Shown here: in pieces, positions 1 to 6,344 of the stretch
How positions within the stretch are numbered: the stretch's first letter is position 1
How the letters are laid out: every line of letters begins with the position of its first letter
Assembly (NCBI RefSeq): GCF_000186465.1
Contig: NZ_GL636091.1
Span: forward strand, 304,779 to 368,778
Direction: 5' to 3'
Source of the DNA: Streptococcus australis ATCC 700641
GTDB lineage: Bacteria > Bacillota > Bacilli > Lactobacillales > Streptococcaceae
DNA: 64,000 nucleotides
Translations under genes and position numbers: made by a program
Notes under the pieces: generated by a model
Databases searched by the model: none
Told to the model about the DNA's origin: nothing
Seen by the model: the letters and a program-made list of their open reading frames with translations, nothing else

Positions 1-614
1 TGATTGGAAATGCGATACTAATAACATCTTTTGGAGCTTTGTTTGGTGTTGGTACACAACTGATGGATGAAAAATATAATGGGACATTGAGTTTTCTAAT
101 TGCTTCAAAAACCAAGTTAAGATCGATACTATTTTCTAGTGCAATTAGCACAATGTTTACTAGTATGATTTCTGTAACTATCGGCGTGGTATTAGTGAGT
201 TTTATTTTGAGAATTAATTGGAATATAGAAATGATTTCTTCGTTTATTGGTGTCCTTTTCCTATCTTCTTTCGTTGCAATGAGTTTTGGATATATTTTTT
301 CATGCTTTATTTTAATAACAAGTGAAACAAATCTTATATTGAATTTAGTCAGTCGATTGTTGTTGATTTTTACTGGGGCTAATTTTCCAGTTAGTAAATT
401 GCCTAATATTTTTCAGTGGTTTTCTAAAATGTTACCTTTGACAAGGTCTATTCAGATTGCTCAAGGTCTCATTGAAGGAAATAGTCTTTCAAAATATAAC
501 AAACTAATTTATGAAGAGTTAACCCTAGGTTTTTCTTTCATTCTAGTAGCATCTATTCTTTTAAAATATATGGAAAGACAGTCACGTACCTCTGGAAAAC
601 TAGAGTTTACATAA
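1..614 (+). CDS. ABC-2 type transporter permease, C-terminal part (5' end outside window)
   Basis: The reading frame is open from base 3 with no convincing start and no ribosome binding site inside the window, so this is the 3' end of a longer gene. The visible ~200 residues begin with a cytoplasmic stretch (MDEKYNGTLSFLIAS) typical of the region after the first transmembrane segments of ABC-2 permeases. Several hydrophobic segments follow, with a FTGANFPVSKLPNIFQWFSK loop and a PLTRSIQIAQGL motif near the end, both usual for bacteriocin- or drug-export ABC-2 permeases. The ATPase partner is presumably upstream. The substrate cannot be told from this part. Confidence 0.75.
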   Translation, partial: IGNAILITSFGALFGVGTQLMDEKYNGTLSFLIASKTKLRSILFSSAISTMFTSMISVTIGVVLVSFILRINWNIEMISSFIGVLFLSSFVAMSFGYIFSCFILITSETNLILNLVSRLLLIFTGANFPVSKLPNIFQWFSKMLPLTRSIQIAQGLIEGNSLSKYNKLIYEELTLGFSFILVASILLKYMERQSRTSGKLEFT

Positions 615-937
615 ATTTATTTTTTTTACGAATAGTTTACTTTTTCGGATTAGAGATATATTTTTCATTCTCTGTAGTAGTTGAACAAGAGGGGATGAGT
701 GCTTGGGGTATCATTTACAATTGAAATGATATTATAGAATTCATAGTTGTTATATATTTGATAACACATTGAAGTTTAATTTTATTAAGACAAAGTAGCT
801 ATAAATGCACTCTTAAAAGGAAGAAAATAATTTTTCGATTTTATAAATTAGTGAGAAATGGTTTAGCTGCAATAAGAGGATCTCCTAGTTGTATTTTTTT
901 ATCAATAATATAAATGAATTCCTTAAAGGAGAATGCA
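615..937. other. AT-rich intergenic stretch with a SigX-like box
   Basis: No gene of convincing length is present on either strand. The stretch begins 13 bases after the permease stop with a perfect TACGAATA at 627-634 preceded by a T-run, which is the core of the streptococcal SigX (ComX) promoter. No ORF with a ribosome binding site follows at the ~40-base distance seen for the other two SigX boxes here. The rest is AT-rich and may be decayed mobile DNA. Confidence 0.4.
627..634 (+). promoter_or_regulatory. Orphan SigX (com-box) core TACGAATA
   Basis: TACGAATA after a run of T residues matches the late-competence promoter core of streptococci exactly. Unlike the boxes at 30732 and 55825, no coding sequence starts within 60 bases. 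It could drive an unannotated RNA, be left over from a deleted gene, or be a chance match in AT-rich DNA. Confidence 0.3.
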
Positions 938-1087
938 ATGAAATATTATATCTGCGTCAAAGGTAAAAAGATTCCTGTATCTCAGGAAGTTTATCAGGGA
1001 TGTTGGCAGTTGGTGAATCACGAAAAATGTCTGGATAGAAAAGATAGAAAATTTGGTCAAAAATATCAAGAAAAGTATTGGAAATAA
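938..1087 (+). CDS. Short ORF resembling the N-terminus of an ICE sigma-70-like protein
   Basis: This 49-residue frame starts at ATG 938 behind a clear AAAGGAG site. It begins MKYYICVKGKKIPVSQEVYQ, which resembles the N-terminus of the small sigma-70-like proteins encoded on Tn916-type and other conjugative elements of streptococci (consensus xYYIxVxGKxxxVSxEVY). Those proteins continue into sigma region 2/4 helices. This one stops after the charged DRKDRKFGQKYQEKYWK tail, so it is probably a truncated remnant, although it could be expressed. No other conjugation gene lies beside it. Confidence 0.45.
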   Translation: MKYYICVKGKKIPVSQEVYQGCWQLVNHEKCLDRKDRKFGQKYQEKYWK

Positions 1088-1093
1088 TCTATA

Positions 1094-1120
1094 ATGCACC
1101 TATTCGGCAAATAGGTGCAT
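1094..1120. terminator. Bidirectional hairpin terminator
   Basis: ATGCACCTATT (1094-1104) pairs perfectly with AATAGGTGCAT (1110-1120) across a 5-base loop. It lies between the converging short ORF (938-1087) and the lipoprotein gene on the other strand. T-runs are weak, so it may be only a partial terminator. Confidence 0.5.
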
Positions 1121-1126
1121 ATCATC

Positions 1127-1489
1127 TTATTTATAACCAAAATTTTTGAGAGCTTTCTTATATTCACTACTCCCCTTTAAGTAGTAATCATGTTTCATTC
1201 CACTAATATCAACAGAAAAGACCCCATCTTTAAATGAATATTCTTCTGTTCGACTTGCAATATTTTGTCCAGTTAATTTGATTGTGTTCTTTTGTTTGTT
1301 AATGATAAAACTATCGGCTTCTCCATGCTCAATGGAAGCACTATCTCCTTTAATAGTAAATACCAACTCGTTTCTTTCACTTGAGATCCAATAATACTCC
1401 CCATCTAAAGATTGGTAGTTGTTTTTTGAGCAAGCAATTAACGTGATTATTGATAACGAAAGTAGTAGTATACCTATTATTTTTCTCAT
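1127..1489 (-). CDS. Small secreted lipoprotein, unknown function
   Basis: The chosen start gives 120 residues beginning MRKIIGILLLSLSIITLIAC, a type II signal peptide ending in the lipobox L-I-A-C, so the protein should be lipidated and anchored outside the membrane. An upstream in-frame start 14 codons earlier would put extra residues before the signal peptide and is rejected; AGAGGC precedes the chosen ATG. The mature part (YYWISSERNELVFTIKGDSA) looks like a short beta-strand-rich domain as in streptococcal small lipoproteins of unknown role. It has no operon partner. Confidence 0.65.
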   Translation of the reverse strand: MRKIIGILLLSLSIITLIACSKNNYQSLDGEYYWISSERNELVFTIKGDSASIEHGEADSFIINKQKNTIKLTGQNIASRTEEYSFKDGVFSVDISGMKHDYYLKGSSEYKKALKNFGYK

Positions 1490-1548
1490 AATCTTTGCCT
1501 CTTTTTTCAATATAGTATACCAAAATATCATTACAGAATTAATACAAT

Positions 1549-1600
1549 TAATGTCTGTTATAATAGAAAAATCAAATATTGTCTATTATAACAGACATTA
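1549..1600. repeat. Perfect 19-bp inverted repeat
   Basis: TAATGTCTGTTATAATAGA (1549-1567) is repeated as its exact reverse complement at 1582-1600 with a 14-base spacer. Each arm contains TATAAT-like sequence. It lies upstream of the lipoprotein gene and could be an operator, a hairpin, or the remains of a small inverted-repeat element. The stretch from 1600 to 1790 holds nothing else I recognise. Confidence 0.55.
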
Positions 1601-1794
1601 GTAAATTATAGAAAAAGATCTATATTTGGCTATAGTTTTACTAAATCTCTACGACTATAGATTAAAAATGTATACACTTCTATTTTACAAGTTCAACTTG
1701 AGAAAATCCCAATTACAACCATTTAACAAGTAATATAAAAAGAGTTCAATTTTATTGTCAATCCCTTTTTTAGATAAAGAAAATAATAATGGTG

Positions 1795-2157
1795 CTAATT
1801 AGGATTAATACCTAAATAAGTTTTAATTTTCTTTTCAAGAAAATCAATATGTTGGTTAATTTCAGTTTGTTGCTTATGAAGTTCATCAAGTTGAAAAAAT
1901 AGTAGTCTAAGTCGTTGAGGAATTGTGGAGTCTCCTTTATATCTTAGATCAGCGTATTCTTGCATATTTTTAATAGACATTCCCGTCTTTTTTAATCTAA
2001 TAATGAATTGAGTCCACGCTATATCAGAGTCATCATAGTATCTACGATTATTTTCTTCTCTGTGTGAGTAAATCAATTTTTCTTGCTCATAGTATCGAAG
2101 TGTGGAAATAGAAAGTCCAGTTTTTTTAGCAAATTCTCCAATAGAATAGTGAGCCAT
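1795..2157 (-). CDS. MerR family transcriptional regulator
   Basis: The protein has 120 residues. The N-terminal winged helix-turn-helix (YSIGEFAKKTGLSISTLRYYEQEKL, residues 4-28) is a textbook MerR DNA-binding domain, followed by the second recognition region (NNRRYYDDSDIAW) and a C-terminal dimerisation coiled coil rich in Q, E and K. The short C-terminus has no cysteine pair, so metal sensing is unlikely; it fits the group controlling aldehyde or oxidoreductase genes (AdhR/NmlR-like). It is divergent from the SDR gene, whose promoter has the MerR-type 19-base spacer. A GGGGGAAA site precedes the ATG. Confidence 0.85.
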   Translation of the reverse strand: MAHYSIGEFAKKTGLSISTLRYYEQEKLIYSHREENNRRYYDDSDIAWTQFIIRLKKTGMSIKNMQEYADLRYKGDSTIPQRLRLLFFQLDELHKQQTEINQHIDFLEKKIKTYLGINPN

Positions 2158-2225
2158 AATATTTCCCCCTTTTTTTTAATATTTTAGCATAATTTTAAAA
2201 AAATCGAAAAATTTTCAGTTTTCTC

Positions 2226-2256
2226 TTGACATAAAGTGCACTTTACTATGTAAAAT
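2226..2256 (+). promoter_or_regulatory. MerR-type promoter and palindromic operator
   Basis: TTGACA (2226-2231) and TAAAAT (2251-2256) are separated by 19 bases, the long spacer typical of MerR-activated promoters. The spacer starts with the perfect palindrome TAAAGTGCACTTTA (2232-2245), a likely binding site for the regulator encoded at 1795-2157. It points rightward towards the SDR gene. Confidence 0.7.
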
Positions 2257-2283
2257 ACATAGCATCAAAGGAATTTGATATAA

Positions 2284-2398
2284 AGTACTCTAATTTATGA
2301 GTTGATTGAAAATAAAGGAAATTATGGAATCGCTTCTCTGTGTAGGTGGCGGAATGGGAGCAGCGACTCTTATAAAAAATGCAAATAGCAATCTGTAA
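2284..2398 (+). pseudogene. 3' remnant of a thiolase (acetyl-CoA acetyltransferase) gene
   Basis: One frame reads STLIYELIENKGNYGIASLC. After a two-base shift the next frame reads CVGGGMGAATLIKN and ends at TAA 2396-2398. Together they match the conserved C-terminus of thiolases (YGxAxLCxGGGMGxA). The shift lies in the GTGT run near 2337-2344. Only the last ~40 codons remain, directly between the MerR-type promoter and the SDR gene, so the body of the thiolase gene appears to have been deleted. Confidence 0.65.
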
Positions 2399-2411
2399 AG
2401 GAGAAAATAGT

Positions 2412-3167
2412 ATGGAACAAACGAAGAATTATACTTGTATTACTGGAGCCAGTGCTGGTATAGGAGCGGAGACAGCAAGACAATTTGCAAAATTAGGAAC
2501 GAATCTTATTTTAATTGCTCGGCGTCAAGAACGACTAGAAAAATTGAAGCAAGAGATTTTGAACCATTATCCGGATTTAGATGTTGTTATTAAAGTTGTT
2601 GATTTATCGAAGTCCAGTAATGTTTTTGCTCTTTATGAAAGCTTGAAAAAATATCACATTACTACTCTAATAAATAATGCTGGTTTTGGAAATTATGATA
2701 AGGTTGAATCTCAAAATTTAGAAAAGATAATAACATTAATCCATTTAAACATTGAAGCTTTAACAATTCTATCAACTCTATATGTGAGAGATTATAAAGA
2801 TTGTAAAGGCGCTCAATTGATTAACTTATCATCTAGAGGCGGATATATGATGGTTCCAAATGCAGTTACATACTGTGCAAGTAAATTTTATGTCAGTGCT
2901 TTTACAGAAGGCTTGGCGTTGGAACTCGAGGCAAATCAACATCAATTAAAAGCTAAGGTTTTAGCTCCAGCTGCCACAAAAACGGAATTTGGTCAAGTTG
3001 CTACAGATTCTAAAGAATATGATTATGATGAGCATTTTGCTAAATATCACACAAGTGAAGAGATGGCACAATTTTTGATGGAATTATATCAAAGTGACAA
3101 AGTTGTTGGTTTAGTTGATGTTACAAATTTTGAATTTCATCTTAGCGGACCACTACTTAAACATTAA
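2412..3167 (+). CDS. Short-chain dehydrogenase/reductase (SDR)
   Basis: The protein has 251 residues with the classical SDR landmarks: cofactor motif TGASAGIG (11-18), NNAG (88-91), catalytic serine in LSSRGG (~140), and the YxxxK pair Y154/K158 in YCASK. RR after the second beta strand (ARRQERL) suggests NADP(H) preference. The start at ATG 2412 is chosen because AAAGGAG (2397-2403) sits just before it; the longer frame has no site. It is probably transcribed from the MerR-regulated promoter, with the thiolase remnant forming its leader. The substrate is unknown. Confidence 0.85.
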   Translation: MEQTKNYTCITGASAGIGAETARQFAKLGTNLILIARRQERLEKLKQEILNHYPDLDVVIKVVDLSKSSNVFALYESLKKYHITTLINNAGFGNYDKVESQNLEKIITLIHLNIEALTILSTLYVRDYKDCKGAQLINLSSRGGYMMVPNAVTYCASKFYVSAFTEGLALELEANQHQLKAKVLAPAATKTEFGQVATDSKEYDYDEHFAKYHTSEEMAQFLMELYQSDKVVGLVDVTNFEFHLSGPLLKH

Positions 3168-3231
3168 TTATTTTAATAAATATAGATAATGTGGTATCGA
3201 TTAATAGTTGCAGTCGTTTTATGATAAGAAG

Positions 3232-3268
3232 AAAGCTTCTGAAACGTTAGATTTCAGAAGCTTTTTGT
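3232..3268 (+). terminator. Rho-independent terminator of the SDR gene
   Basis: AAAGCTTCTGAAA (3232-3244) pairs with TTTCAGAAGCTTT (3252-3264) over a 7-base loop and runs into T residues. Confidence 0.85.
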
Positions 3269-3347
3269 CTTTAAGTTTTGAGTAAGTTATAATTTTCTGT
3301 GATATTTAGGATATTTAAAAAATATACAAGTGTTTTTGTAGATTAAT

Positions 3348-3959
3348 TTACAATTTTTCCAGTATTTTGCCAAGTAGTTCTTCTAACTTTCCTAAGTCCC
3401 CATAGACTGTCCCATCCATATAAAGATTGTAAACTTCATCATCTTGTTCCACGCGTACTTGTGCAGAATAACCTTTTGATAGTGCTAAGGAACGAATAAC
3501 TTCTCGTTGAGTTCGTCCATTCCCTTCTCGAAAGGGATGGAAATAATTAAGATTATCAAGAATTTTTGCTAATTGTTTAATAATCTCATCTTTTGAATTA
3601 GCAGTTTGATAATAGGTATGAATAAGATGGTTGATATAGTCTTGGGCAGTACTGAAAGATTGTATTGACATAAAAGGATTCCCATTTTTTGAGATATTCA
3701 CCTTGCGAAATTGTCCCGCCCAAGCATAGACATCATGAAATAAATATTTATGAATGGCTAAAATATCACTAATGGAGTAGACTTCTATGGTTTTCAAGCG
3801 CAAGTCTGCAAGCCTTCTAGTAACGAATAAATGCTCATTCCGGTAGGCTTCTTCAATATTTGTAATATTTTGTTTGTTGATTAAGACTGTAGAATTTGGA
3901 TAGGTATATTGGTGATTGGGGTCAATGTACTCATAGCCTTCGTATTGATTCTTAACCAA
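3348..3959 (-). CDS. Fic family toxin (AMP transferase)
   Basis: The protein has 203 residues and carries the complete Fic motif HPFREGNGRTQR (141-152), including the catalytic histidine, the phosphate-binding GNGR and the downstream arginine. Fic enzymes transfer AMP (or related groups) from nucleotides to hydroxyls of target proteins. The helix before the motif and the IHKYLFHDVYAWAGQFRKVN flap region are typical. The coding region overlaps the upstream antitoxin gene by 8 bases, so the two are co-translated. All catalytic residues are present, so it should be active when released. The target cannot be predicted. Confidence 0.9.
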   Translation of the reverse strand: MVKNQYEGYEYIDPNHQYTYPNSTVLINKQNITNIEEAYRNEHLFVTRRLADLRLKTIEVYSISDILAIHKYLFHDVYAWAGQFRKVNISKNGNPFMSIQSFSTAQDYINHLIHTYYQTANSKDEIIKQLAKILDNLNYFHPFREGNGRTQREVIRSLALSKGYSAQVRVEQDDEVYNLYMDGTVYGDLGKLEELLGKILEKL

Positions 3960-4140
3960 TATTCAATTCCTTTCGTTTGTTGATAACATAAGTTTTTAAA
4001 TCAATCACATCTTGAACAGTAGGTTCATAATTTTCAATCATTGATGACCCAATAGCATACCAGACAGTATCAAAATCTGAAAAGTTATCAAAGGGAATCC
4101 CTAAAATTGTTAATTCTTCTTTATTTACATCAAGAGTCAT
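3952..4140 (-). CDS. Fic antitoxin (class I, VbhA-like)
   Basis: The protein has 62 residues and is the first gene of the toxin-antitoxin pair. It contains S32-S33-M-I-E36-N37, which fits the inhibitory motif (S/T)xxxE(G/N); in class I Fic systems that glutamate reaches into the ATP pocket of the toxin and blocks it. The motif sits in a predicted helix followed by VQDVIDLKTYVINKRKEL. A strong AAGGAGG precedes the ATG, and TATAAT on the minus strand (4170-4175) is the likely -10. Confidence 0.8.
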   Translation of the reverse strand: MTLDVNKEELTILGIPFDNFSDFDTVWYAIGSSMIENYEPTVQDVIDLKTYVINKRKELNIG

Positions 4141-4169
4141 GGCATACCTCCTTGTATAGAGTTATCCTT

Positions 4170-4175
4170 ATTATA
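4170..4175 (-). promoter_or_regulatory. -10 element of the fic operon
   Basis: Read leftward the sequence is TATAAT about 30 bases before the antitoxin ATG. No clear -35 was found at 17 bases, so this is only a partial promoter assignment. Confidence 0.45.
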
Positions 4176-4382
4176 CCATAAAATCGATATTTTCACCTAA
4201 AGGATAGAGACCAAAAGATATATGTAAGCGTATAGATTAATACTTACAGAACTAAAAATATTCCCCTGTTTTTAGTCCAACTGAAACCCATACTTTCCAA
4301 ACCAGGTCTTAAGAAAAAAGGTAGAGAAAAAGGTAGAGTTTGAATTGAAATACAGTGCAATATATCGCATTTGGCAAAAAGA

Positions 4383-4407
4383 AAAAACGCTTGAAATCAG
4401 CGTTTTT
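4383..4407. terminator. Bidirectional terminator after rpmG
   Basis: AAAAACGCT (4383-4391) pairs with AGCGTTTTT (4399-4407) around TGAAATC, with A/T runs on both sides. It ends the rpmF-rpmG transcript. Between it and the fic operon (4200-4380) there is no gene; GGTAGAGAAAAAGGTAGAG at 4320-4338 is a short direct repeat. Confidence 0.8.
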
Positions 4408-4433
4408 CTTCTGTATTGATTCGTATTGAACCC

Positions 4434-4583
4434 CTACTTCACTTCTGTAAACACAACGTGTTTACGAAGTTTTGGTGAGTATTTCTTCAATTGAAGACGG
4501 TCTGGAGTGTTACGTTTGTTTTTAGAAGTAAGGTACAAGCGTTCACCAGATTCTTTGTGTTCAAGTGTAATATTTACGCGCAT
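4434..4583 (-). CDS. rpmG: 50S ribosomal protein L33
   Basis: The 49-residue protein [20 protein letters not shown]... ends in [11 protein letters not shown], the usual length and sequence of bacterial L33. It has no cysteine pairs, so it is the zinc-free (C-) form. It follows rpmF by 15 bases in one transcript. The region 3' of rpmG is a known integration site for streptococcal integrative elements, which fits the accessory genes to its left. Confidence 0.95.
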
Positions 4584-4598
4584 GGTATCTCCCTTCTA

Positions 4599-4781
4599 TT
4601 ATTCAGCTGATGCAGCTTTAGCGATCTTACGTCCTTTGTAGTATCCTTTAAGTGATACACGGTGTGAACGTGAGTAATCTCCAGTTGCTTCGTCAAAGTT
4701 TACAGATGGAGCTGTTACTTTGTAGTGCGTACGACGTTTGTTTTTCTTCGCTTTTGATGTGCGACGTGCAGGTACTGCCAT
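4599..4781 (-). CDS. rpmF: 50S ribosomal protein L32
   Basis: The 60-residue protein begins [19 protein letters not shown], the highly conserved basic N-terminus of L32. The positions where zinc-binding L32 has two CxxC pairs are TAPSVN and YSRSHRVS, so this is the zinc-independent paralogue usual in streptococci. An AAAAGGAG site precedes it and rpmG follows. Confidence 0.96.
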   Translation of the reverse strand: MAVPARRTSKAKKNKRRTHYKVTAPSVNFDEATGDYSRSHRVSLKGYYKGRKIAKAASAE

Positions 4782-4890
4782 TTCGTTTTTCTCCTTTTAA
4801 GATATAAATTCAATTAGGTTTGATTTTCATCAACTTTAACAGTATAACAAAACTTTTTTGTAAAGTAAAGTTACTTGACAAAAAATTGTT

Positions 4891-4925
4891 AAAAAAATCT
4901 CCCGCCCCATCAAAAGGGACAGGAG
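4891..4925 (-). terminator. Terminator downstream of the SPFH / ribbon-helix-helix genes
   Basis: CTCCCGCCCC (4899-4908) pairs with GGGACAGGAG (4916-4925), allowing G-T pairs. Read leftward the stem is followed by ATTTTTTT. Confidence 0.75.
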
Positions 4926-4931
4926 TTCTCC

Positions 4932-5131
4932 TTAAAGCTCTATTTCAAATGGCTCATCAATCGTTTTCGAAACGTATTTGCCATCCTTTTTTCGTTGTTT
5001 GACACATTCTGTCAGCAGGTATTCGATCTGCCCATTGACCGATCGAAAGTCATCTTCTGCCCATGATGCGATAGCAGCATATAACTTGGCTGACAATCTA
5101 AGTGGAATTTGTTTTTCTTTTGGTCAGCCAT
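4932..5131 (-). pseudogene. Frameshifted ribbon-helix-helix-like small protein gene
   Basis: Translation begins at ATG 5131 as MADQKKN, then the frame must shift by one base in the A-run around 5111-5117 to continue as [20 protein letters not shown] and on through [22 protein letters not shown] to a stop at 4932. The second part has the shape of an Arc/CopG-type ribbon-helix-helix protein. Streptococcal SPFH genes are commonly followed by such a gene. One missing A would explain the break; it could be a true mutation, phase variation or an assembly error. The ATG lies 2 bases after the SPFH stop. Confidence 0.6.
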
Positions 5132-5133
5132 TC

Positions 5134-6156
5134 TTAATAGAGACTTCCCGTATTGACAATTGGTTGTGCATCATGATTGCCACAGAGAACGACAAGAAGG
5201 TTCGAAACCATAGCAGCCTTCCGTTCTTCGTCTAGCTCTACAATCTCTCCTTCGCTCAGGCGTTCAAGGGCCATTTCAACCATCCCAACTGCTCCGTCGA
5301 CAATCATCTTCCGCGCATCGATAATGGCAGAAGCTTGTTGGCGTTGCAGCATGACAGCTGCGATTTCTGGAGCATAGGCCAAGTAGGTAATACGAGCTTC
5401 TAGAATTTCGAGCCCAGCATCTTTTACACGTGCTTGAATCTCTTCTCGAATACGACTGGCCACAATTTCACTGGAGCCTCTTAGGCTACCCTCATCTGCC
5501 TGACCGTCTCCTGTCGTATCGACATTAGGAGCTACATCATAAGGATAGATGCGGACAATATTTCGAAGAGCACTATCACACTGCAATGAGAGATATTCTT
5601 TGTAGTTATCCACATTGAAGACTGCTTTAGCTGTATCCACTACACGCCAAGTGACTGCAATACCGATTTCTACAGGATTTCCCAAACAGTCATTAATCTT
5701 CTGACGAGAGTTATTCAAGGTCATCACTTTTAAGGAAATATTCTTTTTACCTGTCTCGATAGAAATATTGTTACCTTCTGCTGTTTTACTGACAGACATG
5801 GGTGACTTGGTGGTGACATCACCACTTTGGCCCAAGCGGGTGTTATTGGCAGGATTGACAGCGACACAGAAGGGATTGACAAAGTAAATACCCGCTTCTC
5901 GAATGGTTCCAATATAGTTCCCAAACAAGGTCAAAACCAAGGCCTCTTGCGGTTTAATAATTTTGATCCCCGCATAGCACACCAGACTAGCAATAAAGAG
6001 AAAAATACAGGTAATAACTGCAATCGCAAGTGGAAAACCTTCTGGTAGACTAGCAATCGCACTAATAAAGGCTAAAACTAAGACAAGATCCCCAACTAGC
6101 AAGCCTATAAGGGCAGCTAAGCCGTTTTTCTTTTGGGTTAAAATTTTTTCTTCCAT
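5134..6156 (-). CDS. SPFH/Band 7 domain membrane protein
   Basis: The protein has 340 residues from the chosen ATG at 6156, preceded by an AGAAGGG-type site; an upstream extension of 40 residues is rejected as it lacks one. Two hydrophobic segments (about residues 11-65) precede an SPFH domain ([32 protein letters not shown]), and a helical region rich in A, E and R ([46 protein letters not shown]) follows, as in stomatin/prohibitin-type scaffolds. Such proteins organise membrane microdomains. It is co-transcribed with the small DNA-binding-like gene that follows, and a perfect inverted repeat lies just upstream. Confidence 0.85.
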   Translation of the reverse strand: MEEKILTQKKNGLAALIGLLVGDLVLVLAFISAIASLPEGFPLAIAVITCIFLFIASLVCYAGIKIIKPQEALVLTLFGNYIGTIREAGIYFVNPFCVAVNPANNTRLGQSGDVTTKSPMSVSKTAEGNNISIETGKKNISLKVMTLNNSRQKINDCLGNPVEIGIAVTWRVVDTAKAVFNVDNYKEYLSLQCDSALRNIVRIYPYDVAPNVDTTGDGQADEGSLRGSSEIVASRIREEIQARVKDAGLEILEARITYLAYAPEIAAVMLQRQQASAIIDARKMIVDGAVGMVEMALERLSEGEIVELDEERKAAMVSNLLVVLCGNHDAQPIVNTGSLY

Positions 6157-6177
6157 GGGACGAACCCTTCTTTCTTT

Positions 6178-6198
6178 GTGATATCTAAATGATATCAC
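6178..6198. promoter_or_regulatory. Perfect inverted repeat upstream of the SPFH gene
   Basis: GTGATATC (6178-6185) and GATATCAC (6191-6198) are exact reverse complements around TAAAT. The position, 22-42 bases before the SPFH ATG, fits an operator overlapping its leader or promoter. The regulator is unknown. Confidence 0.5.
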
Positions 6199-6304
6199 TT
6201 TACTTACAAAAGTCAAGATATAACTGTAAATTATTTTAGCAAGAAACCGAGCAAGCTGAATTGTCTGAAAATTCAAGAATTTTCTTCTATCGTTGAAGCT
6301 TGAA

Positions 6305-6316
6305 TTGTGCTATAAT
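6305..6316 (+). promoter_or_regulatory. Extended -10 promoter of ilvD
   Basis: TGCTATAAT (6308-6316) is a TGn-extended -10 hexamer, 29 bases before the ilvD ATG. The -35 is poor, as is usual for extended -10 promoters. Confidence 0.6.
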
Positions 6317-6344
6317 AATAAAAAATACGATGAGAGGGAATCAG

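Noticed and set aside
2324..2398. Small ORF MESLLCVGGGMGAATLIK as an independent gene
   Set aside because: The upstream frame continues the thiolase alignment (YGIASLC), so this is the end of a frameshifted remnant.
4200..4380. Possible integrase tail (LSKPGLKKKGREKGRV) beside rpmG
   Set aside because: An open frame of ~35 codons ends there but has no tyrosine-recombinase catalytic motif; too weak to annotate.
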